From DATIKM01 sp035477595 (GTDB lineage: Bacteria > Armatimonadota > Chthonomonadetes > Chthonomonadales > CAJBBX01): DNA of 13,145 bases. Numbering within the stretch: position 1 is the first letter of the stretch; the number at the start of each line of letters is the position of its first letter. Of the stretch, positions 1 through 7,008 are shown one piece after another. The notes beneath the pieces are model-generated. The model saw only the letters and a program-made list of their open reading frames with translations. It did no database searches and had not been told where the DNA came from. A program made the position numbers and the translations under genes. The stretch spans positions 1 to 13,145 of the forward strand of contig DATIKM010000199.1 of the NCBI GenBank assembly GCA_035477595.1. Direction: 5' to 3'.

Positions 1-234
1 GGCGGCCCCGCGGGCGCGCCCCTGCGCCATGACGGTCCCGGCCGCCGGTCCCTCCGCCGGCCACAGCGACGCCAAAGGCTGGGTGCGGCACGGTCGCGGG
101 AGTGAGACAGCCAGACCGCTTCCCCTCCGCACCGGCACGCCGGCGCAGCCCCGACCATGCGTGAGCAGACGGCAGGGAGCCCATTCTGTCGAAGCGACGG
201 GTGACAGACCAGATCTTCGACGGAGGGGCTCCCG
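1..234. other. Left-end stretch without a recognisable gene
   Basis: I see no protein family, RNA gene or strong promoter here. Open frames in this GC-rich stretch are compositionally biased (Arg/Pro/Gly-rich) and lack a Shine-Dalgarno site. The last part may hold the end or leader of the degraded insertion sequence whose transposase remnant begins near 235, but I could not identify a terminal inverted repeat. Confidence 0.5.
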
Positions 235-895
235 GTGGTCGTCTCCTGTTGGAACCTCGTGTTTCCTGCGGTTGGCGGCAAGCGGGTCGTGGCGCGTTTC
301 GACGGACGCGGCCTGACCTCGGACGCCGGTCTGGTTGCGCTTGGGCAGGCGGACCGCCGGATGGGACCTGACGGAGGCGATGTGCGCGGGCGCGCGTGGT
401 GGCGCAGCCGGCAGCGGACACGCGGCCTCACAATCGGCGTGTCATCGTCAAGGTAGAGGTCACCCGGGGCAAGCTGCGCCCTCGCTTTCTGGTGACCGAC
501 TTGCGAGGCGCGCCCGAGCAGGTCAACGACCTCTACTGCGAACATGGCGACCGGGGGAACCGGATGAAGGAGCCAAAGCTGGACCTTGCCAGCGGGCTCG
601 CGATCTGCCATTCGGTTCGTGGCCAGCCAGGCCCGGCTGCTCCTGCATACAGCCGCCTGCATTCCGTGGCAGATGGTCCAGAAGGCGGCCTCGGGCACGC
701 GGTGGGTGACAGCCCAGATCGGCGCCCGGTAGCTTCACCTGCTCAGAGTCGCGGCGGCTTCACTTGCTCAGAGTCGCGGCGCGGGCGGTGGAGAGCTGCC
801 GGCACATCCGGCTGCACCTGCCGACCTCCTATCCGAACAAGGACGCCTGGGCGCACCTGCATCGGCGCCTCGGTGTGGAAGCGACCCGAGCAGGT
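235..895 (+). pseudogene. Degenerate IS1380-type transposase remnant
   Basis: Blocks of an IS1380-family DDE transposase lie in order but in different frames. First is an N-terminal block (FPAVGGKRVVARFDG, LTSDAGL, DRRMG) at about 260-365. A short LTEAMCAG piece one frame away follows at about 367-395. The block VIVKVEVTRG...PRFLVTDL and YCEHGDRGNRMKE lies at about 440-609; this is the region that holds the last catalytic acidic residue in the family. Next comes SQARLLLHTAAC...WVTAQIGAR at about 616-729, ended by a TAG. The C-terminal LLRVAARAVES...HLPTSYP is at about 764-880. Intact members have roughly 430-500 codons; about 220 remain, so a large internal deletion near 395-420 has removed the first catalytic residues. 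It cannot encode a functional enzyme. Family assignment is from motif memory and is fairly firm. Confidence 0.75.
732..781. repeat. 25-bp tandem duplication inside the transposase remnant
   Basis: Two adjacent 25-bp copies (732-756 and 757-781) differ at one base (C739 versus T764). Each encodes the same peptide, H-L-L-R-V-A-A, but in different frames. Because 25 is not a multiple of three, the duplication itself shifts the frame. A stop (TAG, 730-732) sits at the left edge. This looks like a replication-slippage event in a gene already free of selection. Confidence 0.9.
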
Positions 896-955
896 GGACC
901 TGTCCGGCAGGCAAGTGTCTGCAGGGCATTGGCGCGGTGCGGCAGCGGACAGGAC

Positions 956-1909
956 CTACGCGGCAGCGCAGGCCGCCTCGATCTCGGCCAGCTCCGAGGT
1001 CGAGAGCGGCATGCCCATCGCCTGCACGTTCTCCTCGACCTGCGCAGGCCGGCGCGCGCCGACGATTGCCGCCGTCACCGCGGAGTTGGCGAGCACCCAT
1101 GAGATGGCGAGCTGGCCCACCGTCTGACCGCGCTTTTCCGCGAGCGGCCGCAGGCGGTCCACGAGCGCCAGGTTCCGCGACAGCGTCGGCTCCTGGAAGA
1201 GCGGGTTACGCCGGCGCCAGTCGTCTTCGGCGAGCCGGGTAACCACGAATGAGCCGGTCAGCAGGCCCGCCTGCATGGGGCTGTAGCACACCACACCCGT
1301 ACCGTTGCGCAGGCACCACGGCAGCACATCCGCCTCGGCCTCGCGGCGCAGCAGGCTGTAGGGCGGCTGCACGGAGTCGACGTGCCGGATCGGCTCGCAC
1401 CGCTCCAGAAGCGGCACGTCAAAGTTGCTGACCCCGATCCAGCGCGCCTTGCCCTCGTCCTGCAGCCGCGCCATCTCCGCCCACGATTCCTCAATCGGCG
1501 TTCCGGTGTCGGTGTCCGGCCAGTGGATCTGGTAGAGGTCCACGTAGTCCGTGCCGAGGCGCTGGAGGCTGGCCTCCATCTCCTCCCGGATCGAGGAGGG
1601 GCGTAGGTCGCCCCTGGGAGGACCGTCATGCTGCGGAATGCGGCCGCACTTGGTGGCCACGAGAACCTTCTCGCGGTCGCGACCCCGGAGCGCGCGGCCC
1701 ACCACCGCCTCGGAGTGACCGGCGCCGTAGACCGCCGCGGTGTCGATCCAGTTCACCCCGAGGTCGAGCGCGCGATGGATCGCCGCGATAGACTCGTCAT
1801 CGTCCTGGCGCCCCCAGCCAAAGATCCAGGGGCCGCCCACAGCCCAGGCGCCGAAGCCCACCGTGCTGATCTCCGGTCCCTGGCTGCCCAGCCTGCGTGT
1901 CTCCACCAT
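956..1909 (-). CDS. Aldo/keto reductase
   Basis: This 317-residue protein has the length and motifs of a cytosolic NADPH-dependent aldo/keto reductase with a TIM-barrel fold. The catalytic tetrad is visible: Asp56 in WIDTA, Tyr61 in VYGAGHSE, Lys87 in VATKCG and His129 in YQIHWPD. The GVSNF motif (159-163) and the C-terminal cofactor segment AIVGARRPAQVEENV (281-295) are intact. The ATG is preceded at 7 nt by AAGGAGG (1917-1923), which decides the start. The family reduces carbonyl groups of sugars, aldehydes or ketones; the substrate cannot be told from sequence. The gene stands alone, divergent from the cold-shock gene, with its 3' end close to the transposase remnant. I found no clear terminator after its TAG. 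Confidence 0.93.
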   Translation of the reverse strand: MVETRRLGSQGPEISTVGFGAWAVGGPWIFGWGRQDDDESIAAIHRALDLGVNWIDTAAVYGAGHSEAVVGRALRGRDREKVLVATKCGRIPQHDGPPRGDLRPSSIREEMEASLQRLGTDYVDLYQIHWPDTDTGTPIEESWAEMARLQDEGKARWIGVSNFDVPLLERCEPIRHVDSVQPPYSLLRREAEADVLPWCLRNGTGVVCYSPMQAGLLTGSFVVTRLAEDDWRRRNPLFQEPTLSRNLALVDRLRPLAEKRGQTVGQLAISWVLANSAVTAAIVGARRPAQVEENVQAMGMPLSTSELAEIEAACAAA

Positions 1910-2011
1910 GGATCATCCTCCTTGGGGTCCTTCAGGGAGCCATCGGGCGCCCGCCGGCGCAGACCCGTTGGTCGGCGGACGGCTCGCCTGCGCCCAGCCC
2001 GCTCCAAAGTT

Positions 2012-2021
2012 GGGTATACCC
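2012..2021. promoter_or_regulatory. GGGTATACCC palindrome in the divergent gap
   Basis: A perfect 10-bp palindrome lies about 100 bp upstream of the aldo/keto reductase start. Read on the minus strand it contains TATACC, which could serve as a -10 element for the reductase, but no convincing -35 is present. It could instead be a small operator. The evidence is weak. Confidence 0.25.
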
Positions 2022-2135
2022 GCTCTCCCGGCGGCCGCGCACCGGCCCGCCGGTGGGGGTCGGTGCGGTCGTCCGGGCACTAGATCGCGAAGGGGTAACT
2101 TGAGAAAAAAGGGTCTATGCACGCACGACCAAGTG

Positions 2136-2144
2136 TGCTATACT
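2136..2144 (+). promoter_or_regulatory. Extended -10 promoter of the cold-shock gene
   Basis: TGC followed by TATACT (2139-2144) forms an extended -10 element (TGn plus a hexamer matching TATAAT at five of six positions). There is no good -35 at 17 bp, as is common for extended -10 promoters. Transcription would start near 2151, giving a leader of about 149 nt before the ATG. A long untranslated leader is characteristic of cold-shock mRNAs, where it controls stability and translation with temperature. The start site is predicted, not shown. Confidence 0.55.
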
Positions 2145-2299
2145 GCGCGCGCTTTGCGATCAAGTCTCACGATGTGTCGAGGCCTGCAGGAGCCCTAGCC
2201 GCTCAGATGGTCCCCGGTTAATACCGTTCGGAGCCCCTTCTGACTGCGACCACCCCGCCGCTCGCCTCGCGCATCCTCGACGGGAAAGGATTCTCTTCC

Positions 2300-2512
2300 A
2301 TGGCGACGACCGGCACGGTCAAATGGTTCAACGCGGCAAAGGGCTACGGCTTCATCTCGCAGGACGAGGGCGAGGACGTGTTCGTCCACTTCTCTGCAAT
2401 CCAGGCCCAGGGCTACCGAGAGCTGTACGAGGGTCAGAAGGTCCAGTTCGACGTTGAGAACGACCCTCGGGGCAAGGGCCTGCGCGCGGCGAACGTCATC
2501 GTCCTGTCGTAA
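2300..2512 (+). CDS. csp: Cold-shock protein, CspA family
   Basis: A full-length 70-residue single cold-shock domain (OB fold). It begins MATTGTVKWFNAAKGYGFI and carries RNP1 (KGYGFI, 14-19) and RNP2 (VFVHF, 27-31), the aromatic patches that bind single-stranded RNA and DNA. Such proteins act in the cytoplasm as RNA chaperones and antiterminators, and may be cold-induced or constitutive. The ATG follows an AAGGA-type Shine-Dalgarno at about 9 nt. The gene is monocistronic: an extended -10 promoter and a leader of about 149 nt lie upstream, and a GC-rich hairpin follows 22 nt after the stop. The family call is certain; whether it is cold-inducible is not visible. Confidence 0.97.
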   Translation: MATTGTVKWFNAAKGYGFISQDEGEDVFVHFSAIQAQGYRELYEGQKVQFDVENDPRGKGLRAANVIVLS

Positions 2513-2534
2513 CGCACTCCTTCCGAGGCGCAAT

Positions 2535-2564
2535 GAGGGCCGTCCCGCTCGCGGGGCGGCCCTC
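2535..2564 (+). terminator. GC-rich hairpin after the cold-shock gene
   Basis: A 13-bp stem (2535-2547 pairing with 2552-2564, one G-U pair) closes a CTCG tetraloop 22 nt after the stop codon. No T tract follows, so termination may depend on the strong stem alone, on another factor, or the hairpin may simply protect the mRNA 3' end. Confidence 0.6.
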
Positions 2565-2592
2565 GGCGCGTGAACGGGAGGTCGTACTCCCC

Positions 2593-2633
2593 AAAAAAGG
2601 AGGCGCAGGAACCGGGGAGGGTGTACCTGCGCC
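2593..2633 (-). terminator. Intrinsic terminator on the minus strand
   Basis: Read on the minus strand, GGCGCAGG (2633-2626) pairs perfectly with CCTGCGCC (2609-2602) across a 16-nt loop. After three bases a run of six T follows (2598-2593). This is a classical factor-independent terminator. It would end either the candidate small RNA or read-through from the O-methyltransferase gene, whose stop lies about 155 nt upstream. Read on the plus strand there is no T tract. Confidence 0.7.
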
Positions 2634-2711
2634 GTGGTGAATGGGAAGGTTGTGCGATCCATCGGCGACCGCACGCGGATCGATGCTCGAGCCGCGTACC
2701 GCGTCGTTGAC
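2593..2711 (-). ncRNA. Candidate small RNA with two hairpins and intrinsic terminator
   Basis: On the minus strand, a predicted start near 2711 lies 7 nt after the -10 hexamer at 2723-2718. The transcript would open with a hairpin (CCGCGT/ACGCGG arms at 2692-2697 and 2673-2678, capped by a 4-bp TCGA helix across a 1x1 mismatch). A pyrimidine-rich linker including ACCTTCCC (about 2644-2651) follows and looks unpaired. The RNA would end in an 8-bp hairpin and T6 tract. Length is about 119 nt. No start codon with a Shine-Dalgarno lies inside, so a non-coding RNA is more likely than a peptide gene. The single-stranded CCUUCCC could pair with Shine-Dalgarno sequences, as many trans-acting small RNAs do. 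This call is assembled from signals in the DNA; transcription is unproven and no known RNA family is recognised. Confidence 0.4.
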
Positions 2712-2717
2712 AGCATC

Positions 2718-2771
2718 AGTCTATCCCCCGCCTGTTAAGGGTGGGTTAACGGCCGGTTAACGTTCCGCTAA
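2718..2771 (-). promoter_or_regulatory. Pho-box-like four-repeat operator plus -10 element
   Basis: Minus-strand half-sites TTAGCG (2771-2766), TTAACC (2760-2755), TTAACC (2749-2744) and TTAACA (2738-2733) are each separated by exactly 5 bp, giving an 11-bp period. Nine bases further is TAGACT (2723-2718), a -10-like hexamer. Four TTAACA-like repeats with 5-bp spacing just upstream of the -10 is the arrangement of PhoP-activated promoters in Bacillus, and cyanobacterial Pho boxes use similar CTTAAC repeats. Other OmpR-family regulators also bind 10-11-bp direct repeats, so the regulator is inferred. The site lies between two convergent genes and points away from the O-methyltransferase, so it is not that gene's promoter. 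Confidence 0.5.
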
Positions 2772-2787
2772 GTCTGCGCCCCGGCGC

Positions 2788-3423
2788 CTACCGCTTCATC
2801 GCGAGCAGCAGGCCGTCCTGCAGCGGCACCACGCTGGTTACCCACTCGGGCGTCGTGGTCAGAATGCGCGTCGCCTCGCGCACCCCCTTCGTGTCCTCCG
2901 AGCAGTCGCTCTGGTCGAAAATCCAGCCGTGCCACAGCGCGTTGTCCACGATGAGCGCGCCGCCAGAGCGGAGCTTCCGCCCGATCGCCGGGATCGACTT
3001 CGGGTACCGCCGCTTGTCTATGTCGTTGAACACGATGTCGAACGGGCCGGGCGTGTCCAGCAGCACGTCCACCGCCTCGCCAACGACGCACCGCACCACA
3101 TCGCTGTACCCGAGCGCGTCGAGACGGGCCCGCGCGTGTGACGAGAGGTCCTCGTTCCAGACGACGTGGTAGACCTCCCCGCCCCCGTTCTCCTGCACCG
3201 CCTTGGCGAACCACGCCGTCGAGTACCCGAACCCGGACCCGAGCTCGAAGACCCGGCGCGCGCCCATGAGCCGGGCGATCAGGTAGCAGAAGTGACCCGC
3301 CACCGGGCCCAGGATGGGGAAGCCTACCTCGCGGGCGTGCTCCTCCATCGCATCCAGCTCGGGCGGGCGGTCGGGCGCCAGGCTGCTCAGATAGGCGCGC
3401 AACTGCTGCGGCATCAGATCCAT
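2788..3423 (-). CDS. SAM-dependent O-methyltransferase
   Basis: This 211-residue protein resembles the cation-dependent, COMT-like class I methyltransferases. Motif I (VFELGSGFGYST, 58-69) forms the S-adenosylmethionine site. Asp134 in FNDIDK and Asp160-Asn161 in IVDNALW match the metal-binding residues of catechol O-methyltransferase-like enzymes. The family transfers methyl groups to hydroxyls of small, often catechol-type molecules; the acceptor is unknown. I chose the ATG at 3423 because GAGGAG (3432-3437) lies 8 nt upstream. A second ATG at 3414 would give 208 residues and also has a GGTGGAG before it. The frame stays open far upstream only because of GC bias; that part has no conserved sequence. 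The gene appears monocistronic, with the minus-strand terminator at 2593-2633 well downstream. Confidence 0.9.
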   Translation of the reverse strand: MDLMPQQLRAYLSSLAPDRPPELDAMEEHAREVGFPILGPVAGHFCYLIARLMGARRVFELGSGFGYSTAWFAKAVQENGGGEVYHVVWNEDLSSHARARLDALGYSDVVRCVVGEAVDVLLDTPGPFDIVFNDIDKRRYPKSIPAIGRKLRSGGALIVDNALWHGWIFDQSDCSEDTKGVREATRILTTTPEWVTSVVPLQDGLLLAMKR

Positions 3424-3922
3424 CTCCACCACTCCTCGGTGCGCCCGTCTGCCGCCTGGGCGCTCAACCTCGCACGACCCCGTTTGCCCCCGCCCAGCGC
3501 CGTCCCGTCCGCCCTCCCAGGGCGCCTCGGCGGGAGGGATGCGCTCCCCGGCCTGGCGCACCGCCTCCCCGCGGGCCGGGCGCGACCGATGAGGCCATCC
3601 CGACGCGGCCCTGGCAGCATCCATTGCCGGCGTGGCGCTCACCGCGCCTGGCATATCGTACCTTCCGCACCGCACCCTCGAGCAAGCCCAGCTCATCGCG
3701 GCGCCACAACGCGTGCGACTCGCCCTGGCCGCCGTGTGCAGGAAGGCGCGGCGTGCCAATGAGCAGTCGCAGGCGCGCCGAGCCGAGGCGGCCCCAGCGA
3801 GGGGTCCCGATGGCGCAATCCGAAGAGCTGACACCGGTCGGATGACTGCCGGACGCTGAAGCTCGCAAGCCACGGCTTCCAGAAGGAGTAGGCAGGCGGT
3901 AGGAGGGCGCCGAGCCCTGCGC
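3424..3922. other. 500-bp gap without a convincing gene
   Basis: This lies between the stop of the cobalamin-protein gene and the start of the O-methyltransferase gene. Open frames cross it on both strands, but their translations are Arg/Gly/Pro/Ala-rich, have no Shine-Dalgarno and match nothing I recognise. It should hold the methyltransferase promoter. The only candidate I see is a minus-strand TACGAT at about 3655-3660, with TTGCTC as a poor -35 at a 19-bp spacing, about 230 bp upstream of the gene. No good terminator follows the upstream operon. Confidence 0.4.
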
Positions 3923-5809
3923 TCAAGCGAGCCCGGCGGCGACCATCTCCCGCGCGGCCTGGGCCGCAACGGCCGCGCGCTCGGCCGGCGGGATGGGCCG
4001 CCCGGCCTCGTCCACCACGCGCACCCCGCCGTCCACGAACCGGGTCCGCCACGCGACGGCGCGCGCGAACTCGTCGCGGCACTCCCAGAGGTGGGGAACG
4101 GGCAGGAAGCCCGCGGCGAGGACGGTGTAGAGGCCGGCCGGCGTCTCCGGTGCGGGCACCGACCCCTCGATGGCGTTGAGCACGGCCCGGGCGTCCTGCA
4201 GCACACGCTCCGTCCGCTCGCGGACCTCCGGGTCGCGCCCCATGTCCGGTGCATCGCCGCGCGCGCGCAGCCGCCGGCGCTCCGCGATGGCGGCCCGGGT
4301 AATCCGGACGCTCTCGTCGATCACAGGCGGGTCCGCGAGGCGCACCGCCTCGGAGTAGCTCACCACGTGCACCACCGCGGGGCTCAGCGGATCGTGGGGC
4401 TCGATGTCATCCATTAGCGCCGCGACGGCCGCGAGTTGAGCGCGCGCCCTGTCCTCATCCGCCGAGAGGTAGTCGAGGCCCGCCCGCGGCTGCAGGACCA
4501 CGCGGAAGTCTCTGCCCTCCAGCTCGCGTACGAGGGTCAGCATCGCGCGCGCCTTGGCCAGGTCCTGGAGCCCCGAGGTCTGCCGCGGCGTGTTCAGCAT
4601 GACCTGGAGGACGAGGGTTCGCACCCCGGCGGCGCGCGCGGCCCGCGCCGCGAGCACGCCGGACACCACGTAGGTCACGTCGTCCGCGCCGCGGAAGGCG
4701 AAGTGGTGCGGCACGTTTGGCTCGAACGGCTTGCCGGTCTCCGCGATGACCCGCAGCGCGCGGACGTGCTCGGCCAGATTGTCGCGCACGCTCAGCGGGC
4801 CGCGCCCGTCGATCTGGCAGAACCACCAGAACGAGAGCGCGTGCCACGCGATGTTCAGCGCGCGCTCGTGGAGCCGGGCGAGCTCGGGGATGTTGCGCGT
4901 CCCCGCATAGGTGCGGACGAGGAGGGGCCGGGATGCCGCGTAGACCGCGCGATACTCCTCCTCGCTGTTGATCGGCACGCCGCCGCCGTTCGGCGCATCG
5001 CCCCACTCCTCGCCGAAACGGCTCTGGGTGAGCTGGGAGGCGCCGATGCTGAGCACATCCAGGCTGCCCGCCGCGGCAAGCGACCGGCACCACTCGAGGA
5101 AGAGCCGGACGGCGGCCTCGCGGTCTGGCAGGTAGGGGCCCACGTGCGCGCGCATCAGCGGGAGTGCGCCGCGTGGCCCGTAGTCGGCGAGGCGCGCCGT
5201 CAGCGTGTCGCGCTCCGTGCCCGCCCCGGCGTAGCCCGGTGGCGCCGGCGGCGCAGCGCTCAGGTGGCGGCCCGACTGCACGAGCCGCCGCCCGAAGGCC
5301 AGCCTGTCCTCGTCGTAGGCCGCCTCGGCCCGCAGCGTGCCGGGCGCCCGGGCCGGAGGCACGCCCATCGCCGCGAGCGCCTCGGCGTCCGTCTCGTCGC
5401 CGCGGAAGACGCGCACAAGGCCGCCGAAGCGCCGCTCCACCGCGTCGCAGGCAGCGGGCAGGCCCGCGAAGTAGAGCCGGCTCACCGGGCCGCCCTGCGA
5501 CGCGAGCAGGCGACGCTCCCGCAGGCGCTCGACCCAGTGACCGAAGCGCTCCGCGCCCTGCGCGGGGTCCAGGCGGTAGCTGAAGCCCAGACCGGTAACC
5601 CGCTCGCGGCGCATCCAGGCCTCGACTCGCTCGACGGCCCGCGGGTCGTCCGGGGTGTCGATGTCCGCGCATACGGCGGCGTGCGCCAGGACGCAGCGCA
5701 GCCCGCAGTCATCGAGCAGCTCCCGCACGCGCGCGAGCCCGAGCGTGTGCGCGTCGACGCCGGGCCGGACCAACCCCACCACGTCCCGCTCGTCGAGGTG
5801 GCGGGTCAC
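3923..5809 (-). CDS. Cobalamin-binding, glutamate-mutase-E-like protein
   Basis: This 628-residue protein starts with a probable B12-binding Rossmann domain. DAHTLG (19-24) fits the DxHxxG motif whose histidine replaces the lower axial ligand of cobalamin, and GFSYRL (75-80) sits where the second binding loop is expected. Residues about 200-600 resemble the TIM-barrel epsilon subunit of adenosylcobalamin-dependent mutases such as glutamate mutase. Notable stretches are LMRAHVGPYLPDR, SQLTQSRFGEEWGDAPNGGGVP, HHFAFRGADDVTYVVSG, LVLQVMLNTPRQTSG and the C-terminal GFLPVPHLWECRDE. Glutamate mutase normally has separate small B12 and large catalytic subunits; here both would be fused. The substrate is unknown. 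The GTG start (5809-5807) overlaps the TGA of the upstream opine dehydrogenase gene, implying translational coupling and a shared pathway. The open frame extends upstream to 6091, but that part lies wholly inside the upstream gene and is not conserved. B12 binding is firmer than mutase activity. Confidence 0.8.
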   Translation of the reverse strand: MTRHLDERDVVGLVRPGVDAHTLGLARVRELLDDCGLRCVLAHAAVCADIDTPDDPRAVERVEAWMRRERVTGLGFSYRLDPAQGAERFGHWVERLRERRLLASQGGPVSRLYFAGLPAACDAVERRFGGLVRVFRGDETDAEALAAMGVPPARAPGTLRAEAAYDEDRLAFGRRLVQSGRHLSAAPPAPPGYAGAGTERDTLTARLADYGPRGALPLMRAHVGPYLPDREAAVRLFLEWCRSLAAAGSLDVLSIGASQLTQSRFGEEWGDAPNGGGVPINSEEEYRAVYAASRPLLVRTYAGTRNIPELARLHERALNIAWHALSFWWFCQIDGRGPLSVRDNLAEHVRALRVIAETGKPFEPNVPHHFAFRGADDVTYVVSGVLAARAARAAGVRTLVLQVMLNTPRQTSGLQDLAKARAMLTLVRELEGRDFRVVLQPRAGLDYLSADEDRARAQLAAVAALMDDIEPHDPLSPAVVHVVSYSEAVRLADPPVIDESVRITRAAIAERRRLRARGDAPDMGRDPEVRERTERVLQDARAVLNAIEGSVPAPETPAGLYTVLAAGFLPVPHLWECRDEFARAVAWRTRFVDGGVRVVDEAGRPIPPAERAAVAAQAAREMVAAGLA

Positions 5810-7008
5810 TGCAATGCGTCCGCGACAGCAGGGGCGTCCGATGCGGGCTGCAGCACCGCTTGCGCTGGGCGGGCGCTCTCCTCCGGCAGCCCCTCCATGA
5901 CGAAGCGCCGGATCTGGCGGAGGCTGAGTCCGCGGAGGCCCATCGAGTCGACGGTGCGGCCGATCGCCCAGAAATCGGCGCCGTGGAGCAGGCTCGCGAG
6001 GTGCACGATCGCGCGGGTGGTTGGGCACGGCACCTCGAAGTGCTCGCCCAGCGAGGCGATCGGCACTAGGCTCATGGGCACGTCCTCCCACAGGTACCGA
6101 TGGTCAAGCGTGTGTGGGGCCTGGATGCCGTAGTAGCCCTGGTTGGCGCGGATCGCGTCGAAGAGCGACTTGCCGGCCGCGCCGTAGGCCATGTAGAGCC
6201 ACTCGCGCGCGGTCATGCAGTGGAAGCCCATGGCCGCGCCGACCGCGACGCGCTCCGCATCGAGGGACTCGAGGACGGTGGCCGTCGAGCGGCTGATGCC
6301 CTCGATGTAGTACTCGAACTCTCCGCGCTGGCTCTCGATGCGCGAGCAGTTGAGCACGGTCGCGGCCGGGTGGAACACGGCGCCGATGTTGTCGAGGCTG
6401 GTCTTCATAACGTTGTCGCCCGGGACGAACTCGCGGTAGGCGGGGCGCAGCGCCTTCACTACCTCCGGCGTGCGATGCGCGGGGAGCGCCGCGAGCGGCA
6501 CGCTGTGCTTCATGCCGAAGATGCGCACCTGGGCCGGGTTCGTGGCGCGGCAGGCATAGACGAGGGTCTGCGCCTCGGCCACCGTGAACTCCGCAGTGCA
6601 GCCGTGACGGCGCGCGACCGACAGGAACTCCAGCGCGCCTCCCGTGCGGCCGGGGTGCAGAACGACGATCTGCCCGTCGCGCAGATGGGGCGCGCACTGC
6701 TCGGCCATGAAGGCGTGGGCGGTGGCAGGGGTAACGACCATGACGATCGGCTCGCCCTCGAGCGCCTCGGCGATATCGGTGGTCGCGACCTCGATGGGTC
6801 CGTCACCGCGCGGAAGCTGCTGCCCCTCCGCGGCGATCAGCTCGACGGCGCCCGTCTGCTGGACCGCCTGCAGCCGCCCGGGCGAACGGTTGTAGAGGCG
6901 CACGCGGAAGCCGCTCAGGCCGAGGTGCCCGGCCATCGCCAGGCCACCGTTGCCGGCGCCGAGCACGGCAAAGCGCAGACCCGACCCGGGGGACGCGGTA
7001 CCGGTCAC
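5806..7008 (-). CDS. Octopine/nopaline-type (opine) dehydrogenase
   Basis: This 400-residue protein belongs to the NAD(P) octopine/nopaline dehydrogenase family. It opens with a Rossmann fold, VLGAGNGGLAMAG (15-27), and its C-terminal half is the family's all-helical domain. His213 in NIGAVFHPA and the conserved block DHRYLWEDVPMSLVPIASLG (302-321) match the catalytic His and the Arg/Asp pair of octopine dehydrogenase. The family reductively couples an amino acid such as arginine to a 2-oxo acid, or runs the reverse oxidation; the real substrates are unknown. The GTG at 7008 was chosen because AAGGAG (7015-7020) lies 6 nt upstream and the fold starts right after; an in-frame extension to 7062 adds nothing conserved. 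It is the first gene of a two-gene operon, its TGA overlapping the GTG of the cobalamin-protein gene. Confidence 0.88.
   Translation of the reverse strand: MTGTASPGSGLRFAVLGAGNGGLAMAGHLGLSGFRVRLYNRSPGRLQAVQQTGAVELIAAEGQQLPRGDGPIEVATTDIAEALEGEPIVMVVTPATAHAFMAEQCAPHLRDGQIVVLHPGRTGGALEFLSVARRHGCTAEFTVAEAQTLVYACRATNPAQVRIFGMKHSVPLAALPAHRTPEVVKALRPAYREFVPGDNVMKTSLDNIGAVFHPAATVLNCSRIESQRGEFEYYIEGISRSTATVLESLDAERVAVGAAMGFHCMTAREWLYMAYGAAGKSLFDAIRANQGYYGIQAPHTLDHRYLWEDVPMSLVPIASLGEHFEVPCPTTRAIVHLASLLHGADFWAIGRTVDSMGLRGLSLRQIRRFVMEGLPEESARPAQAVLQPASDAPAVADALQ

Noticed and set aside
899..953. CCTGTCC/GGACAGG inverted repeat as an IS end or reductase terminator
   Set aside because: Only 7 bp with a 41-nt gap and no T tract; it may be chance in this GC-rich sequence.
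2707..2712. TTGACA on the + strand as a -35 box
   Set aside because: No -10 hexamer occurs 16-18 bp downstream and no + strand gene follows; the next gene is on the opposite strand.
2195..2716. Minus-strand 173-codon open frame across the cold-shock gene
   Set aside because: It is antisense to an unmistakable cold-shock gene, lacks a Shine-Dalgarno and contains an intrinsic terminator.
3424..4254. N-terminal extension of the O-methyltransferase to about 488 codons
   Set aside because: The methyltransferase family needs only about 210 residues, a good Shine-Dalgarno precedes 3423, and the extension has no conserved sequence and overlaps the neighbouring gene.
5810..6091. N-terminal extension of the cobalamin-binding protein
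   Set aside because: It lies wholly within the opine dehydrogenase gene, is Arg/Pro-rich, and the GTG overlapping the upstream stop gives a natural start just before the B12 domain.
4436..6133. A 565-codon open frame on the + strand
   Set aside because: It lies antisense to the cobalamin-protein gene and the end of the opine dehydrogenase gene, is Arg/Ala/Gly-rich and has no domain. It is a by-product of high GC at third codon positions.
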